The position numbers and the translations under genes are program-made. DNA of 64,000 nt, taken from assembly GCA_030706455.1 (NCBI GenBank), contig JAUZOL010000001.1, forward strand, positions 186,001 through 250,000. The letters run 5' to 3'. The notes below the pieces were generated by a model, which saw nothing but the letters and a program-made list of their open reading frames with translations, was not told the DNA's origin and made no database searches. This document shows, piece after piece, positions 8,573-19,400 of this stretch (position 1 is the stretch's first letter; the number at the start of each line of letters is the position of its first letter). The DNA is from Bacteroidota bacterium. GTDB taxonomy: Bacteria > Bacteroidota > Bacteroidia > Bacteroidales > Paludibacteraceae.

Positions 8573-10042
8573 TCACTTCAAATAACCATATTTCCTCAGA
8601 AAATCATCTGTCAGGGTTTTAATGGTATAAAAAACAGGAGACAGTTCTTGTGCATAATTAAAGATAGGATGTCCGGCCCCTTCAATCATATGCAACTCAC
8701 AATCAACGCCATTTTCCTCCATGTGCAACCGAAACGTTTCGGCTGTTTTTACCGGGATCAGTGAATCTTTGGTTCCAAGAATAAACAGTGCCGGCGGTGT
8801 CGTATGATCGATATTGTGCAACGGAGATAGTTCCTTATATCTTGCTTTCACCAGATCAAATCCATAGCCGTTTTCGCTGTTGTCAATTACAGGATAGTAA
8901 AGCACCAGCAAATTTGGTTTACAGCTGAATGAGTCCTGCTTAGTTTCAAATTCTTTTAACGTACCAGTGGCTGCCGCAAGGTGTCCGCCAGCCGATGAGC
9001 CTGCTACTACAATCCGATCGGGATCGATATTCCATTTCCCGGCATTCCGGCGAATCCAACGGATAGCATCTTTGGCATCTTCCACGCTTTCGAATGGAGT
9101 AGAATGATCCAGGTTAGCAATCCGGTAATCGGATGCAATTGCAACCATTCCTTTTGAAGCGTAATAAGCACATTCGCGATAAAATTGCAATGGAGTTCCA
9201 ACCGACCAGCCTCCTCCGAAAAAGTAAACGATTGCTGGTCTTTTCTTTCCTTTCTTTATCTTTCCTGGCCTGAAAATATGAAGACTCAGATCTCTTTGAG
9301 CTGTCTTTTTATAGCTAACAATCTCCGGATGAAAAGATTGTCCCGGTTTAGGCAGAATTTGTTTTAGCGCATCAAACCAGGCTGTTGCCATACGATCAGC
9401 CCCAACCGGATTTGGATGCACTTTATCCTTAATGGTATACTGAGTCCAGTCAAATCCTTTGGATTGATCTACCAAAACCACGTTTGGATTATGCATGTTT
9501 TGAACCATGCTTGCAATGCGTTTATTTAATTCCGGGATATACGAGTATTTGGGTAATTTACCGCTTTCTATTACTTCGGCCACCAAGATTTTTACCTTCG
9601 GATTAATTGCCTGTATTTTCCTGATTATAGACTGTTGTGCTGCTATAATTCCATCTACTGGCTTTTCTGTATCAAAATGATTGTGCCCGGAATGAAGCAA
9701 AACCAGGGTTGCCGGATATTTTCGATAAATACTGTCGATATGAGCATCCAGAAATTCAGCTGTCATTCCGCTAAATCCGCAATGATTCAACGTTCCAATG
9801 CGACATTTACTACTTCGCGGACCGATAAACTCGATCCGGTATCCAGCAGCAAAAAGATGCTCCCACAGAGGGAACAAATAGGAATGAAACTCCTCGCCTC
9901 CTTCGGTGATTGAATCTCCCAACCCCATAATGGTTATCCGCTTTGAATGACCTGCGGTATTTGCCGTATCTTGAGCGATTATATTACTGTTTAACAACAG
10001 ACTGTATATAATTACCCCAAATAATAATTTGAAATTACGCAT
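8573..10042 (-). CDS. Two-domain esterase: SGNH hydrolase fused to alpha/beta hydrolase
   Basis: Secreted 489-residue protein with two different esterase folds. The N-terminal SGNH/GDSL domain (residues ~35-230) shows GDSITEGG (Ser), LHSGHNHFD (Asn), and DKVHPNPVGADRM (Asp/His). The C-terminal alpha/beta-hydrolase domain (~255-480) shows FFGGGWSVG (oxyanion hole), VAGSSAGGH (nucleophile elbow), LGTKDSLIPV (acid) and GAGHPIFNY (His). Both triads look complete. It probably removes two kinds of acyl substituent, or the same one in different positions, from the target glycan. Start is ATG 10042, giving a signal peptide (MRNFKLLFGVIIYSLLL). The frame after its stop remains open for 90 codons, discussed separately. 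Confidence 0.85.
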   Translation of the reverse strand: MRNFKLLFGVIIYSLLLNSNIIAQDTANTAGHSKRITIMGLGDSITEGGEEFHSYLFPLWEHLFAAGYRIEFIGPRSSKCRIGTLNHCGFSGMTAEFLDAHIDSIYRKYPATLVLLHSGHNHFDTEKPVDGIIAAQQSIIRKIQAINPKVKILVAEVIESGKLPKYSYIPELNKRIASMVQNMHNPNVVLVDQSKGFDWTQYTIKDKVHPNPVGADRMATAWFDALKQILPKPGQSFHPEIVSYKKTAQRDLSLHIFRPGKIKKGKKRPAIVYFFGGGWSVGTPLQFYRECAYYASKGMVAIASDYRIANLDHSTPFESVEDAKDAIRWIRRNAGKWNIDPDRIVVAGSSAGGHLAAATGTLKEFETKQDSFSCKPNLLVLYYPVIDNSENGYGFDLVKARYKELSPLHNIDHTTPPALFILGTKDSLIPVKTAETFRLHMEENGVDCELHMIEGAGHPIFNYAQELSPVFYTIKTLTDDFLRKYGYLK

Positions 10043-10385
10043 TAAATAACCTGCCATATATTTAAAATAAATATCATAACAAATGAATGCCAAACTATTC
10101 TTATTATAATCTTATCTCACTGCTGCACATCCTATAATAAAAAGCAAAATTTTGAGAATAAAAAATCAAGACACAACACCAGTCATGCTACTGATTATAT
10201 TAAGTTTAACATTTGTCTCCCCATATAATTTCAGAATCTTCCTATCAGGCGTATAGTTTGGAAAGTTAGAATGAGAATATCACATATTAGCCTGTTCTAC
10301 AACCTTCTTCAATAAAACAAATTTGTTTATTCTCAAATACCGAACATAATCAAACTAACACTTTAATCAATATTCTATTTTTCAA
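10043..10385. other. Intergenic spacer, 343 bp
   Basis: AT-rich spacer upstream of the two-domain esterase and downstream of the GH3 gene. I see a 14-bp perfect palindrome (AAACAAATTTGTTT, 10315-10328) but no convincing -7/-33 promoter pair, terminator or gene. The palindrome could be a regulator site, though such A/T palindromes arise easily by chance. Confidence 0.4.
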
Positions 10386-12167
10386 TCAAAATAATTTAAA
10401 TTTGCTTTGAACATCCAGATTAACCGGAGAATCACCCTTCATCGGAATCTCTCCGATCAACGCCTTTACTAAGGCCTTATGCATCACGGTTGTATTTGAG
10501 TAAGCATTAATGCAGGTATTGACCCGTTCAAAATATTCAGGAATGGAATACGGGCTTCCTAATGATATAACAATTAGCTTTTCTTTCGGCATAGCATTGA
10601 TGCCCCACACAGTTTGAGCCTCATCGTCCCACAACTCCAGCGGGCCATACGGTGCGTGCATGTGCCTGTCAACCAAAAACAATATGCGATCGTATTGTTT
10701 TGACACCGATTCTGTCCATCCCTGTGTTTCATATAACAGATCATGTTGAAAATCAACAACGAAACCTTTAGAGCGTAACAGCTCTCCAAATCCTTCCATC
10801 TTCTTCAGGGACGAATCTCCGCCTTTACGGCTAACCGGTGTAACCCCGACTAACAGGATTTTCTTATCTTTTTTCGGATCCAAAGGAAGTGCCTGGCTCC
10901 GGTCTCGAACCAGTGTAATCGCCTTTTCGCAAATCGCATCCGAAACGGATTGTGCATTCGATTTTTCTTCCGGTGTCATCGCTTCAATTAACTGCCGGTT
11001 TTTATCCATTAAACCGAGGCTTTTCTTAAGGTTCCATACGCGACTAACAGCATCATTCAGTCGTGATTCCGGTATTTCCTTACGTATGATACGGGCTTCG
11101 AGTGTGTCCATAAACTGATATGACGGCCACAATAAAACATCTACACCTGCCATAAAACTATGAATTTCGCCCTCCAACTGGCTATCATACCACCCACGAA
11201 ATCCTCCCATCACCATAGCATCCGAAACTACAACGCCTTTGAATCCCAGTTCTCCTTTCAACAAATTAGTCAGCAGTTCTTTGGACAATGTGGCTGGCAG
11301 ATAATGACCATTCATTGTTTCTTTTTGATACGATGGCAAACAGATATGTCCGGGCATTATCGTTTTCACACCACTATCAATCAACGCCTTAAAAACTCTT
11401 CCATGATATTTTTCCCAGACATCAAAAGGCATAGAATTACAGGTAGTCAATAAATGCTGATCACGAAAATCCACACCATCACCCGGAAAATGTTTGATAG
11501 TTGCAGCCACCCCATTGTCCTGCAATCCTTTGATTTGTCGGCTTAACAAACGTATGGCTCTGTCCGGATCATCCGAAATGCTTCGGGTATTAGTCACTGG
11601 ATTAAACGGATTTATATTCAAATCGGCTACCGGATGCAGCACCCATTTCACACCGACCGAGCGACTTTCCTGGGCGACAGTTTTTCCATACTGATAGGCC
11701 AGATTGGAAGAATTGGCAGCTCCCAAAGCCATTTCATTCGGAAAAGAAGTCATTCCGGGCAAAGTAACCCCGCTTTCATAATCTTCCTGAAAAAGCAAAG
11801 GCAGAGAACTGGCCTGCTGATATTCGGCACAGGTTTTTCTGATATGATTAAGATACTGGTCACGATCAACTCCATCCCAAAGTTTCCACCCCATAAAAAA
11901 TCCGGTTACCGGATATTTCGAAAAAAAAGCGGACAAAGAACCATTTCCCAATTCCAGTTCCTTTTGGCGATCGGGAAGCATCAGCATCAGTTGCCCAATT
12001 TTCTGTCGAAGAGTAAGTGATTTCCATGTAGTATCGGCCAATGAAAGTGGAGAAATTGTAGCAACTCTTGCCTCATAAGATGCTTGCTTCACGGCCTTTG
12101 TCTTATTTCCGGCAAAGATTAGTATGCTGATAAAAAATAAAATCGTTAAATAAAAAAATCGCTTCAT
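10386..12167 (-). CDS. GH3 glycosidase, NagZ-like
   Basis: Glycoside hydrolase family 3 of 593 residues, signal peptide at the N-terminus. The barrel holds the NagZ-type loop KHFPGDGVDFRDQH, in which the Asp/His pair of beta-N-acetylglucosaminidase-type GH3 enzymes is present (here with DQH), and the nucleophile stretch VVVSDAMVMGG. A C-terminal alpha/beta sandwich-like domain follows (ALPLDPKKDKKILLVGVTP onward). N-acetylglucosaminidase or a related exo-activity is the best inference; within this polysaccharide locus, cleavage of a beta-linked sugar from the imported oligosaccharide is likely. ATG 12167 was chosen because it begins the signal peptide. Located 59 bp after the beta-helix gene. 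Confidence 0.85.
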   Translation of the reverse strand: MKRFFYLTILFFISILIFAGNKTKAVKQASYEARVATISPLSLADTTWKSLTLRQKIGQLMLMLPDRQKELELGNGSLSAFFSKYPVTGFFMGWKLWDGVDRDQYLNHIRKTCAEYQQASSLPLLFQEDYESGVTLPGMTSFPNEMALGAANSSNLAYQYGKTVAQESRSVGVKWVLHPVADLNINPFNPVTNTRSISDDPDRAIRLLSRQIKGLQDNGVAATIKHFPGDGVDFRDQHLLTTCNSMPFDVWEKYHGRVFKALIDSGVKTIMPGHICLPSYQKETMNGHYLPATLSKELLTNLLKGELGFKGVVVSDAMVMGGFRGWYDSQLEGEIHSFMAGVDVLLWPSYQFMDTLEARIIRKEIPESRLNDAVSRVWNLKKSLGLMDKNRQLIEAMTPEEKSNAQSVSDAICEKAITLVRDRSQALPLDPKKDKKILLVGVTPVSRKGGDSSLKKMEGFGELLRSKGFVVDFQHDLLYETQGWTESVSKQYDRILFLVDRHMHAPYGPLELWDDEAQTVWGINAMPKEKLIVISLGSPYSIPEYFERVNTCINAYSNTTVMHKALVKALIGEIPMKGDSPVNLDVQSKFKLF

Positions 12168-12226
12168 AGTTTGTTGATGTTTAATGACAGAAATAAAACA
12201 GAGACACATCCAAAATAGACGTTCCG

Positions 12227-14404
12227 TTAGTGAATTCGTCCGATCTTCTCAAAGGGTATTGGCTTAAAATCAGGCAATTTTTGAAAAATCACAGACTGTT
12301 TTTTCAGTGTAAAATCAAATTGATCTGCATTTTGAAATTCCACATCCTGATCCGTTACCAAATTCTCATCCAAAACCACCCCCCACTCTTTTTTGCCATT
12401 ATGCACCTGTTTAACCCCTACAAACACATTGTTTTTAATATCATTATGTTTGGGTACAGCCGGATCATTGTCAAAATAATGAATCATCTCCGGGTATCTC
12501 TCAGCAAAAGGTGGTTTTTGAAAGTTCATCGCCTTCATTCTTATTTCGAAAATACCGTTTGGCAACAATGAGTTTTTTGCCCAGTTTTCAAGCCTGTTAT
12601 CCATGTGTATAGCCAGTTCGGAGGCAATGAAAATATTATTTTCCACTTTATTGTACTGCCCTCCTCCAATCAAAACAGAGCGTGTGCCCGCCTTGTAAAA
12701 AATGTTTCCGTAAAGCGATGTACCACATGCCCCGTCATCAAAATAAACTCCCATAGTAAGACCTTCATTACCAATATTTTTCAAGAAATTATACCGTATC
12801 ACATTCCCATATTCTGAAGGATCACGCCCTATATATACCGCACCCTGATCATCCATCAATTTACATGCACCGTCAATTACGTTGTATTCAACAATATGAT
12901 CGTTGCCGTGAATATAGATAGCGGTTGCCGGACAGGTATTGATCTGGCAATGTTGTATCCTATTGCCAACTCCGTCTACGTTCACCGGCGATTTATACGA
13001 ATAATCCCGTCGTCCACAATTGAAAAACTCGCAATCATACAAATAGTTACCAGCCTTTTCCAATTTCACACGGTTACCACCACCAACACTTACGCCTCCG
13101 CATCCGGTATTTTCAATCAAGCAATTAACAACCCCATTATTTTTGCCACCATCCCTGTCAAATATGGAATTTTCGTATAAATAGTCATATAAACTACCGA
13201 TCTCGCCAGATATTTTTTCTCCCGGCATAAATGGATTTTTTTCATCGGGATGACGGTATATTGGAGATGACTTACTGCCTTTTCCAATACAAACACCCAT
13301 TACTCCCATATTCCGAATAGTGCAGTTTTCAATTTTATCGGACACCGTATTTTCCATATAGATGCCGATGCCACGACCCGCTTCAAAACAAATGTTCCGA
13401 AATTCAGTATAGCTGGCACTTTTCAAGGCAATGAGCGGCTTCTCCAGAAGAGAAACCATTATTGTATCGGATGGCTTCAGTTCCGCAAACGGATAAAAAT
13501 AAAGCAGCCCTTTTTGTTGATCGATATAATATTCCCCTGACTCATCGAGCTCCTCCATCAAATTGAAAAAATAGTATTGATTCCATTCGTGTTCGCCGGA
13601 AATGCCAAACATGTGTGCATCGGCAAACTTTACCTCTCCGGTATTAGCATCAATCGTTTTAACCCTCAACTGATCGTTAGCCCAGGCATATTTAAAGTTT
13701 CCGCAAGTGAAAATATCCTGTGCCTTATTCCAGAGTGCAAGCCGTTGTTTGTCAAAACGAATGCTACCCGGATGGAAGTCATTATTAGCCATCCCAGGAT
13801 CAATGACATCATCCGTTCTGATCCGTATCTGATTTTTATTCGGATACCGGGACAAATGAAAAGGCTTCCCATTTATGAAAAGTTCCATGGCTGCATTCAC
13901 ATAAGGCCGACGAAATCCCGTTATTTGATTCTTCCCATAATCAACAATACCTAAAGCCTTTAAATCGATGACCTTTATTTTATCAACAGCCAATTGGTCT
14001 ACAAACCGTTTTTTTTCATTCAAACCGGCAACATTATGGACGGCTTTAGGAGAAATCAAACGTCCACCTATGATGGTGACTTTCTCTCCCGGATAAGCCC
14101 GATAGGAAATGTGGCACAATTCAGACCCGGTATCTTCGCTTGTCAGTTCGAAACTTTCGGTAAGTTCATAGATTCCACCTCTAATCCAGACAATGACATC
14201 TTGCTTTGTGCCACTGTTTGAGCCTATCTGTTTATAAGCCTGGATGGCTTTTTGAGCGTCAGTCAAAGTAAGGAATGGACTCTCTTTTGTTCCTGTATTG
14301 CCGGAATTACCATCTTTAGCTACGTAGAATTCTTTTACCGAATTAGCAAAAGACTGGTTTCCAACAAGAAACAACAAAGAGACAATAAATAAAATGCATT
14401 TCAT
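12227..14404 (-). CDS. Right-handed parallel beta-helix protein (GH141-like or lyase)
   Basis: Secreted 725-residue protein starting MKCILFIVSLLFLVG. The N-terminal FYVAKDGNSGNTGTKESPFLTLTDAQKAI segment is the classic opening of right-handed parallel beta-helix carbohydrate enzymes; repeated Asn ladders (IENCTIRNMGVMGV, VVNCLIENTGCGGVSVGG, IVEYNVIDGACKLMDDQGAVYIG) fill residues ~340-600. The fold is shared by GH141, GH120 and several polysaccharide lyase families, and the overall length and pattern are closest, from memory, to GH141-like proteins, which include an alpha-L-fucosidase of pectin degradation. Function is therefore only a carbohydrate-active enzyme with probable fucosidase or lyase activity. 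First enzyme gene after the SusCD pair. Confidence 0.7.
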   Translation of the reverse strand: MKCILFIVSLLFLVGNQSFANSVKEFYVAKDGNSGNTGTKESPFLTLTDAQKAIQAYKQIGSNSGTKQDVIVWIRGGIYELTESFELTSEDTGSELCHISYRAYPGEKVTIIGGRLISPKAVHNVAGLNEKKRFVDQLAVDKIKVIDLKALGIVDYGKNQITGFRRPYVNAAMELFINGKPFHLSRYPNKNQIRIRTDDVIDPGMANNDFHPGSIRFDKQRLALWNKAQDIFTCGNFKYAWANDQLRVKTIDANTGEVKFADAHMFGISGEHEWNQYYFFNLMEELDESGEYYIDQQKGLLYFYPFAELKPSDTIMVSLLEKPLIALKSASYTEFRNICFEAGRGIGIYMENTVSDKIENCTIRNMGVMGVCIGKGSKSSPIYRHPDEKNPFMPGEKISGEIGSLYDYLYENSIFDRDGGKNNGVVNCLIENTGCGGVSVGGGNRVKLEKAGNYLYDCEFFNCGRRDYSYKSPVNVDGVGNRIQHCQINTCPATAIYIHGNDHIVEYNVIDGACKLMDDQGAVYIGRDPSEYGNVIRYNFLKNIGNEGLTMGVYFDDGACGTSLYGNIFYKAGTRSVLIGGGQYNKVENNIFIASELAIHMDNRLENWAKNSLLPNGIFEIRMKAMNFQKPPFAERYPEMIHYFDNDPAVPKHNDIKNNVFVGVKQVHNGKKEWGVVLDENLVTDQDVEFQNADQFDFTLKKQSVIFQKLPDFKPIPFEKIGRIH

Positions 14405-14548
14405 ATTTGTAGCTTTGTAAACACGACAAACTAATAGGTTGCAAAACACCTGTCATTCAGACGCAACCATATCAGTAGAATGCTCTAATTTATGCGCTGT
14501 AGATACTTCGTGATTAGATTAATCCCGAAAAGTGAAAGTTGATAATAA

Positions 14549-14581
14549 CCTCTCCTTTCCTGTAGGCAAGGAAAGGAGAGG
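14549..14581 (-). terminator. Strong hairpin after susD
   Basis: A perfect 12-bp stem (CCTCTCCTTTCC, 14549-14560, with 14570-14581) and 9-nt loop lies 69 bp past the SusD stop. The U-tract on the minus strand is poor (UUAUUAUCAAC), so it may be a partial terminator or a transcript-stabilising hairpin that keeps SusCD expression above that of the downstream enzymes. Confidence 0.6.
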
Positions 14582-14649
14582 AGTGAAATCCTGATATTTG
14601 CAAAACATTATTGGTTAGTTACATATCAGGTAGCAAGACCTAAAACCTA

Positions 14650-16410
14650 TTAATTGATCCAACCATCATTTTGTGTCAAATTCGGATTGATTTGAATTTC
14701 CGATGCCGGTATTGGCCATGTGTAAATATAATCGCCCTTAAACGAATATGAACTTACAACACCACCCCAGATCTGTTTACTGCCATTACCGCTATAAAAC
14801 ACTTTGTCTTTCCATATTTTCCAACGTAACTGATCGAAATAATTGACACCTTCGCCAGCAAATTCAACACTACGTTCATTTTGAATACGGACTCTCAGAT
14901 CAGCCTGACCGGTCACTGTGGTCGCGGCATTAGAGTTCAACAGTGCAACTCCGGCTCTTTGCCTTATTTCATTCACCTTACTTATGGCTTCCGGCACGAA
15001 ACCCTGTTCGTTCAATGCTTCTGCCCACAAAAGAAGAACATCGGCATATCGGATAATCGGCATATCTATCGGGCTGTAATTTCGATTGAGAATATCGGTA
15101 ACTCCTTCAATCACAAACTTGCGGTACAAGTAATAAAAATAGTTTTGCGTGTCGGTTTGTATGTCGCCTCCGGTCAATGCCTGTGATCTGTAAGGCCATC
15201 TCAAAGTAGCGACAGCCACAGTCGAAGTATTGTTATACGCTCCTGTAAATGTCGAATACGGAGTGATAACTGTTGCTGCCAAACGTGGGTCACGATTTTG
15301 ATATGCCTTTAGAATTCTGGCTTCGTTGCCGGTTGGCAAATACAAGCTCATTTTGGCTCCCCTGAGTGCAGCCGCATTTTTTTCTGCTGTTGTTAAATTA
15401 TCTCTCAGGAAATAAACTTCACGTTCGGCGACAGTGAGGCTGGAGTAACCTGGAATAACATCATCCCAATTAAATTTTGAGCCATCGATGTTTTCATATA
15501 AATCCACTAAATCTGGCGTTGGCATAAAATAATTCCAGTCAGATGTAAAAGCTGAACGGCTACCATAATACAATTGGACGGAACCTCCAAAATCTTGTTG
15601 CCCGATATTTTGAATAGAAAAGATCATCTCTGGACATTGTTCGTTAGCTGTTGTAAAAAGAGTTTTGTAATTTGAAAACAAAGAATAGCCGCAATCTTTT
15701 ACCTTGCTAAAATCTTGAGCCGCCAGATCCCATTTTTTCTGGTACATATATACTTTACCGCGCAATGCATAAGCAGCGCCTTTTGTAATATGACCATAAT
15801 TTGCATTACCGGAAACATACCTATCCGGAAGATTAGTCTCATTGATACAGTCAGTCAAATCCGTAATAATCTGATTCCAAACTTCGTCCTCAGTTGACCG
15901 TGCCTTTGTTGCTTCTTCTGCAGTAAACGGTTCCAGATAAATTGGAACTCCTTTATAAAGCTGATTTAATCTATAGTAAAAATAAGCCCTTAGAAATTTA
16001 CACTCTGCAATATATCTCGCTTTTTTTGTGGCAACAGATGGAGATTTGAGCGGAATATTTTTGATAGCATCATTCGTACGCTGAATACCTTCGTAGAAAT
16101 TCTGCCACATTGTAGAAAACAACCCATCGCCGGCTGTGATAGTTCCTCTCAATAATGATTCATCAAACCGGCTCTGTCCTGTAAATCCAAAACGATCGGT
16201 TTCATACAGCTCGTACGGGGATGTAGTACTGCTACTTCCGGTTCCGAGTCTTAATGCAGCATACACTCCTGTTACTCCCAAATCAGTTAAATTATCCGTC
16301 GTCCACATTGTTTGGGATGATATGGCAGAATAAGGCGTTGTATCAAGCAAATCACTACTACAACTTACAATTAATAATATTGCACTTAAATAAAGATATA
16401 TTCGTTTCAT
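14650..16410 (-). CDS. SusD/RagB-family glycan-binding lipoprotein
   Basis: Surface lipoprotein of 586 residues that, in the SusCD mechanism, closes as a lid over its SusC partner and captures oligosaccharides. Signal peptide with lipobox IVSCSSD (Cys about residue 17). The typical SusD opening LLDTTPYSAIS, TPR-like helices (AKYIAECKFLRAYFYYRL... region; RGKVYMYQKKWDLAAQDF) and C-terminal RYADVLLLWAEALNE, RIQNERSVEFAGEGVNYFDQLRWK are all present. Twelve bp separate it from the upstream SusC gene. Expected ligand is the acidic fucosylated glycan implied by the downstream enzymes; not visible directly. Confidence 0.93.
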   Translation of the reverse strand: MKRIYLYLSAILLIVSCSSDLLDTTPYSAISSQTMWTTDNLTDLGVTGVYAALRLGTGSSSTTSPYELYETDRFGFTGQSRFDESLLRGTITAGDGLFSTMWQNFYEGIQRTNDAIKNIPLKSPSVATKKARYIAECKFLRAYFYYRLNQLYKGVPIYLEPFTAEEATKARSTEDEVWNQIITDLTDCINETNLPDRYVSGNANYGHITKGAAYALRGKVYMYQKKWDLAAQDFSKVKDCGYSLFSNYKTLFTTANEQCPEMIFSIQNIGQQDFGGSVQLYYGSRSAFTSDWNYFMPTPDLVDLYENIDGSKFNWDDVIPGYSSLTVAEREVYFLRDNLTTAEKNAAALRGAKMSLYLPTGNEARILKAYQNRDPRLAATVITPYSTFTGAYNNTSTVAVATLRWPYRSQALTGGDIQTDTQNYFYYLYRKFVIEGVTDILNRNYSPIDMPIIRYADVLLLWAEALNEQGFVPEAISKVNEIRQRAGVALLNSNAATTVTGQADLRVRIQNERSVEFAGEGVNYFDQLRWKIWKDKVFYSGNGSKQIWGGVVSSYSFKGDYIYTWPIPASEIQINPNLTQNDGWIN

Positions 16411-16422
16411 GGTCTCAATTAT

Positions 16423-19400
16423 TTAGAAAGTAATATTCATCCCTACGGTATATTGTCTCATGGTAGGATAAGAAATAGATGCACCTACTTCCGGATCCAG
16501 TCCCGGGAATGATGTCAAAGTCAACAAGTTTTCACCACCAATAAAAATACGGGCATTACTAATTGACACTTTTTTTGTCAGTCGTTCCGGAATTGTATAT
16601 CCAATTTGTAAACTTTTCAATTTCAGATAAGAAGCATTGTACAAATAGAAATCGCTTGCTATGCCACTCTGAGGATCAGTAGTTTTCAATCTGGGATAAT
16701 GCCCATAGATATTATTCGCCGGATCACTCGGATTTGCTTCATTGTAATAATAATGATCATTAGCAACTAATGTAGGAACAGCTTTCCCTAACGCCACTAT
16801 TGATCTGTTCATATATGTTTCATTCCAATAATATGACATTCCGGCACTACCGGCCCAAATCATAGAAACATCGAAACCTTTGTAAGCCATGTTAAAATTC
16901 ATTCCATAATTCCATGAAGGAGAAGAGTTTTTACCGGTAAATTTCTGATCATACGAATTACCATAAATACCATCTCCATTGGTATCGCCATATATTAAAT
17001 CACCATACCATATTTTAGAATTACTGACTCCACCGGAAGGCTGAAAAGTATAACCGGCAGCAACCATCATTTGAAGCCAATTCATATCTTGTTGAGTTCT
17101 GATCATCCCATCTTTCGGACCACCATTTTTATTGACCGAGCCATCTTTGTTGGTGTAAGTTCCATTGCCTTTGTATACCGGATAAAGATAATATTCGTTA
17201 ATACGGTGTCCTTGCAGAATACGTTGAGTTGAACCTGTCGATACGGAACCAAGGTTTGAGGAGTAAACCTGATTGCCATTGGCATCTGTGACATAGCCTT
17301 CTTGCAACTGTCCTTTGTATTTTTTTACATTGTTATAGTTGTAGGCTATATTTCCCGATATGCTGTATTTGAAATTCTTGAGTTTACCGTTATACCCGAG
17401 AGTCAATTCTATTCCTTTTTTTGTAACCTGTGCAATATTTTGAGTTGCGGCTGTAGCCGTTCCGACTGTAATAGGCACTGTTGGCACGAACAAGATGCCC
17501 TCCGTAAATCCGCGGTACACATCCAGTTCAAAGTTAAAGGCGCCCTTCAATGCCGTTCCGCTTAATCCCAGGTTCGTAGTCGTAGTTGTTTCCCATTGCA
17601 AGTACGGATTTGCGCTCTTTTTTTGTATTAAGCCACTTGTTGCAACTCCATTGTAGGAATATTGCGTTGTGTTATATGTAGCTTGGTAATCATAATTTCC
17701 AGAAGCATTATTCCCGGTTTTACCCCAAGACGCACGTAGTTTTAAATTGTCTACAATCTTGTTTACATTTCGCATAAATGGTTCTTCGGAAACTCTCCAA
17801 CCACCGGAGAATGCAGGAAAGAAGCCCCAACGGCTATCTTTCGAAAAACGGGATGATCCATCGTAACGTAAAACTGCTTCAAATAAATATTTTTGATTGT
17901 ATGCATAATTTAACCTGCCGAAAAAAGATCTTAGTGCATAATCATAAGCATCTCCTGAAATGGTAGTCATGGTAGTTGCCGTATTCAATGTCGTTAACGA
18001 AGCATCCAGCAAGCCTGTCTTTTTGGCCAAGAAGTTATATAATTTGAAATACTGTTGGTTATAGCCGGCCAAAACGCCCACATCATGTTTACCTGCAATG
18101 GTTGTATTATACTTCAAAACATTATCAAGTATTACATTATAGTTTTTATACAATGAATATTGAGTGGTCAACTGACCCGGGCTTGCCGCTGAAGACCCAA
18201 TTGTATTTGTTGCAAAATTCCATTTATCCTGAGAAACCGGATGGTTATTGTTTTCAGTATATGACACGTCATAGTGAGCTTTTGATTCCATACGCAGACC
18301 TTTAACAATATCCAAATTCGCAAAAACCGTGGTATTTGCCATAGTAACAGTATTTTCTCCTGCCAACGAATAGAGTGATGCAAGCGGATTGTTTGCGGTT
18401 GAAGATTCTTCTGAGGCTGAAGGGAAACCGTATTTTCCATTATAGTGAGGATAAACTCCCGGAACTGTAGCTGTCAGATAAGAAAAGACTGTATTTAAAT
18501 CCACAACGCTTGAATTCTGTACAGATCCAAATGTTTGGGTACCGACAGTAAGAAACTTTGCCACCTTCGATTGTAGATTCACACGAATTTGATAGCGGTC
18601 TGAACCTGTATTTGGCATTGTTCCCGGGTTGTTCATGTATCCGGCAGACAATAAAAACTGCGTATTCTGAGTTCCTCCCTTTAGCGACAAGTTATGATTT
18701 TGGAGCAATTTATCCTGGAAGATTACATTCGCCCAATTTGTATTGGGATAAGCGACATAATTGGGAATTCCTAATGATGTCAATTCATTAGGATGTTCGT
18801 TTGCATTCTGCCAGAGGGCAATCGTTGACGCGGTATAAACCGGAGTCTGACCAATATTAGAATAGCCTTCGTTGACTAATTGCATGTGACGTGCATAATC
18901 AGATACGAAACCAGGTAAATTGTTAGGATGAGTGATGGATGTATTTCCTGAATAGGTCACACTGATCTTGCCCTGACTACCACTTTTGGTAGTAACCAGT
19001 ATGACTCCGTTTGAGGCCAACGATCCGTAAATAGCAGCTGTAGCAGCATCTTTTAACACAGAAATACTTTCTACATCATTCGGGTTTAATCCGGTAGTTG
19101 TACCCACAATACCATCAACAATTACCAACGGTGCTGTATTATTCAATGTACCTGTACCGCGAATAAGAATGCTGGCTCCATCAGAACCCGGCTGGCCCGA
19201 AGTATTACGAACGTAAACCCCTGTAGCCAAACCTGCCAGTGCAGACGATAAATTTGTTACAGGCCTGCTATCGAGCGATTTTGAGTTAATCGTCGCAACA
19301 GAACCTATAACATTCACTTTCTTTTGAGTGGCGTAACCCACCGCAACCACTTCATTTAACCCAATCGCTTCGTCTTGAAGGGTAATATCAAGATTCGTTT

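Noticed and set aside
10315-10328. AT-only-type palindrome AAACAAATTTGTTT as an operator.
   Set aside because: Single copy, no promoter beside it, and such palindromes are frequent in AT-rich spacers.
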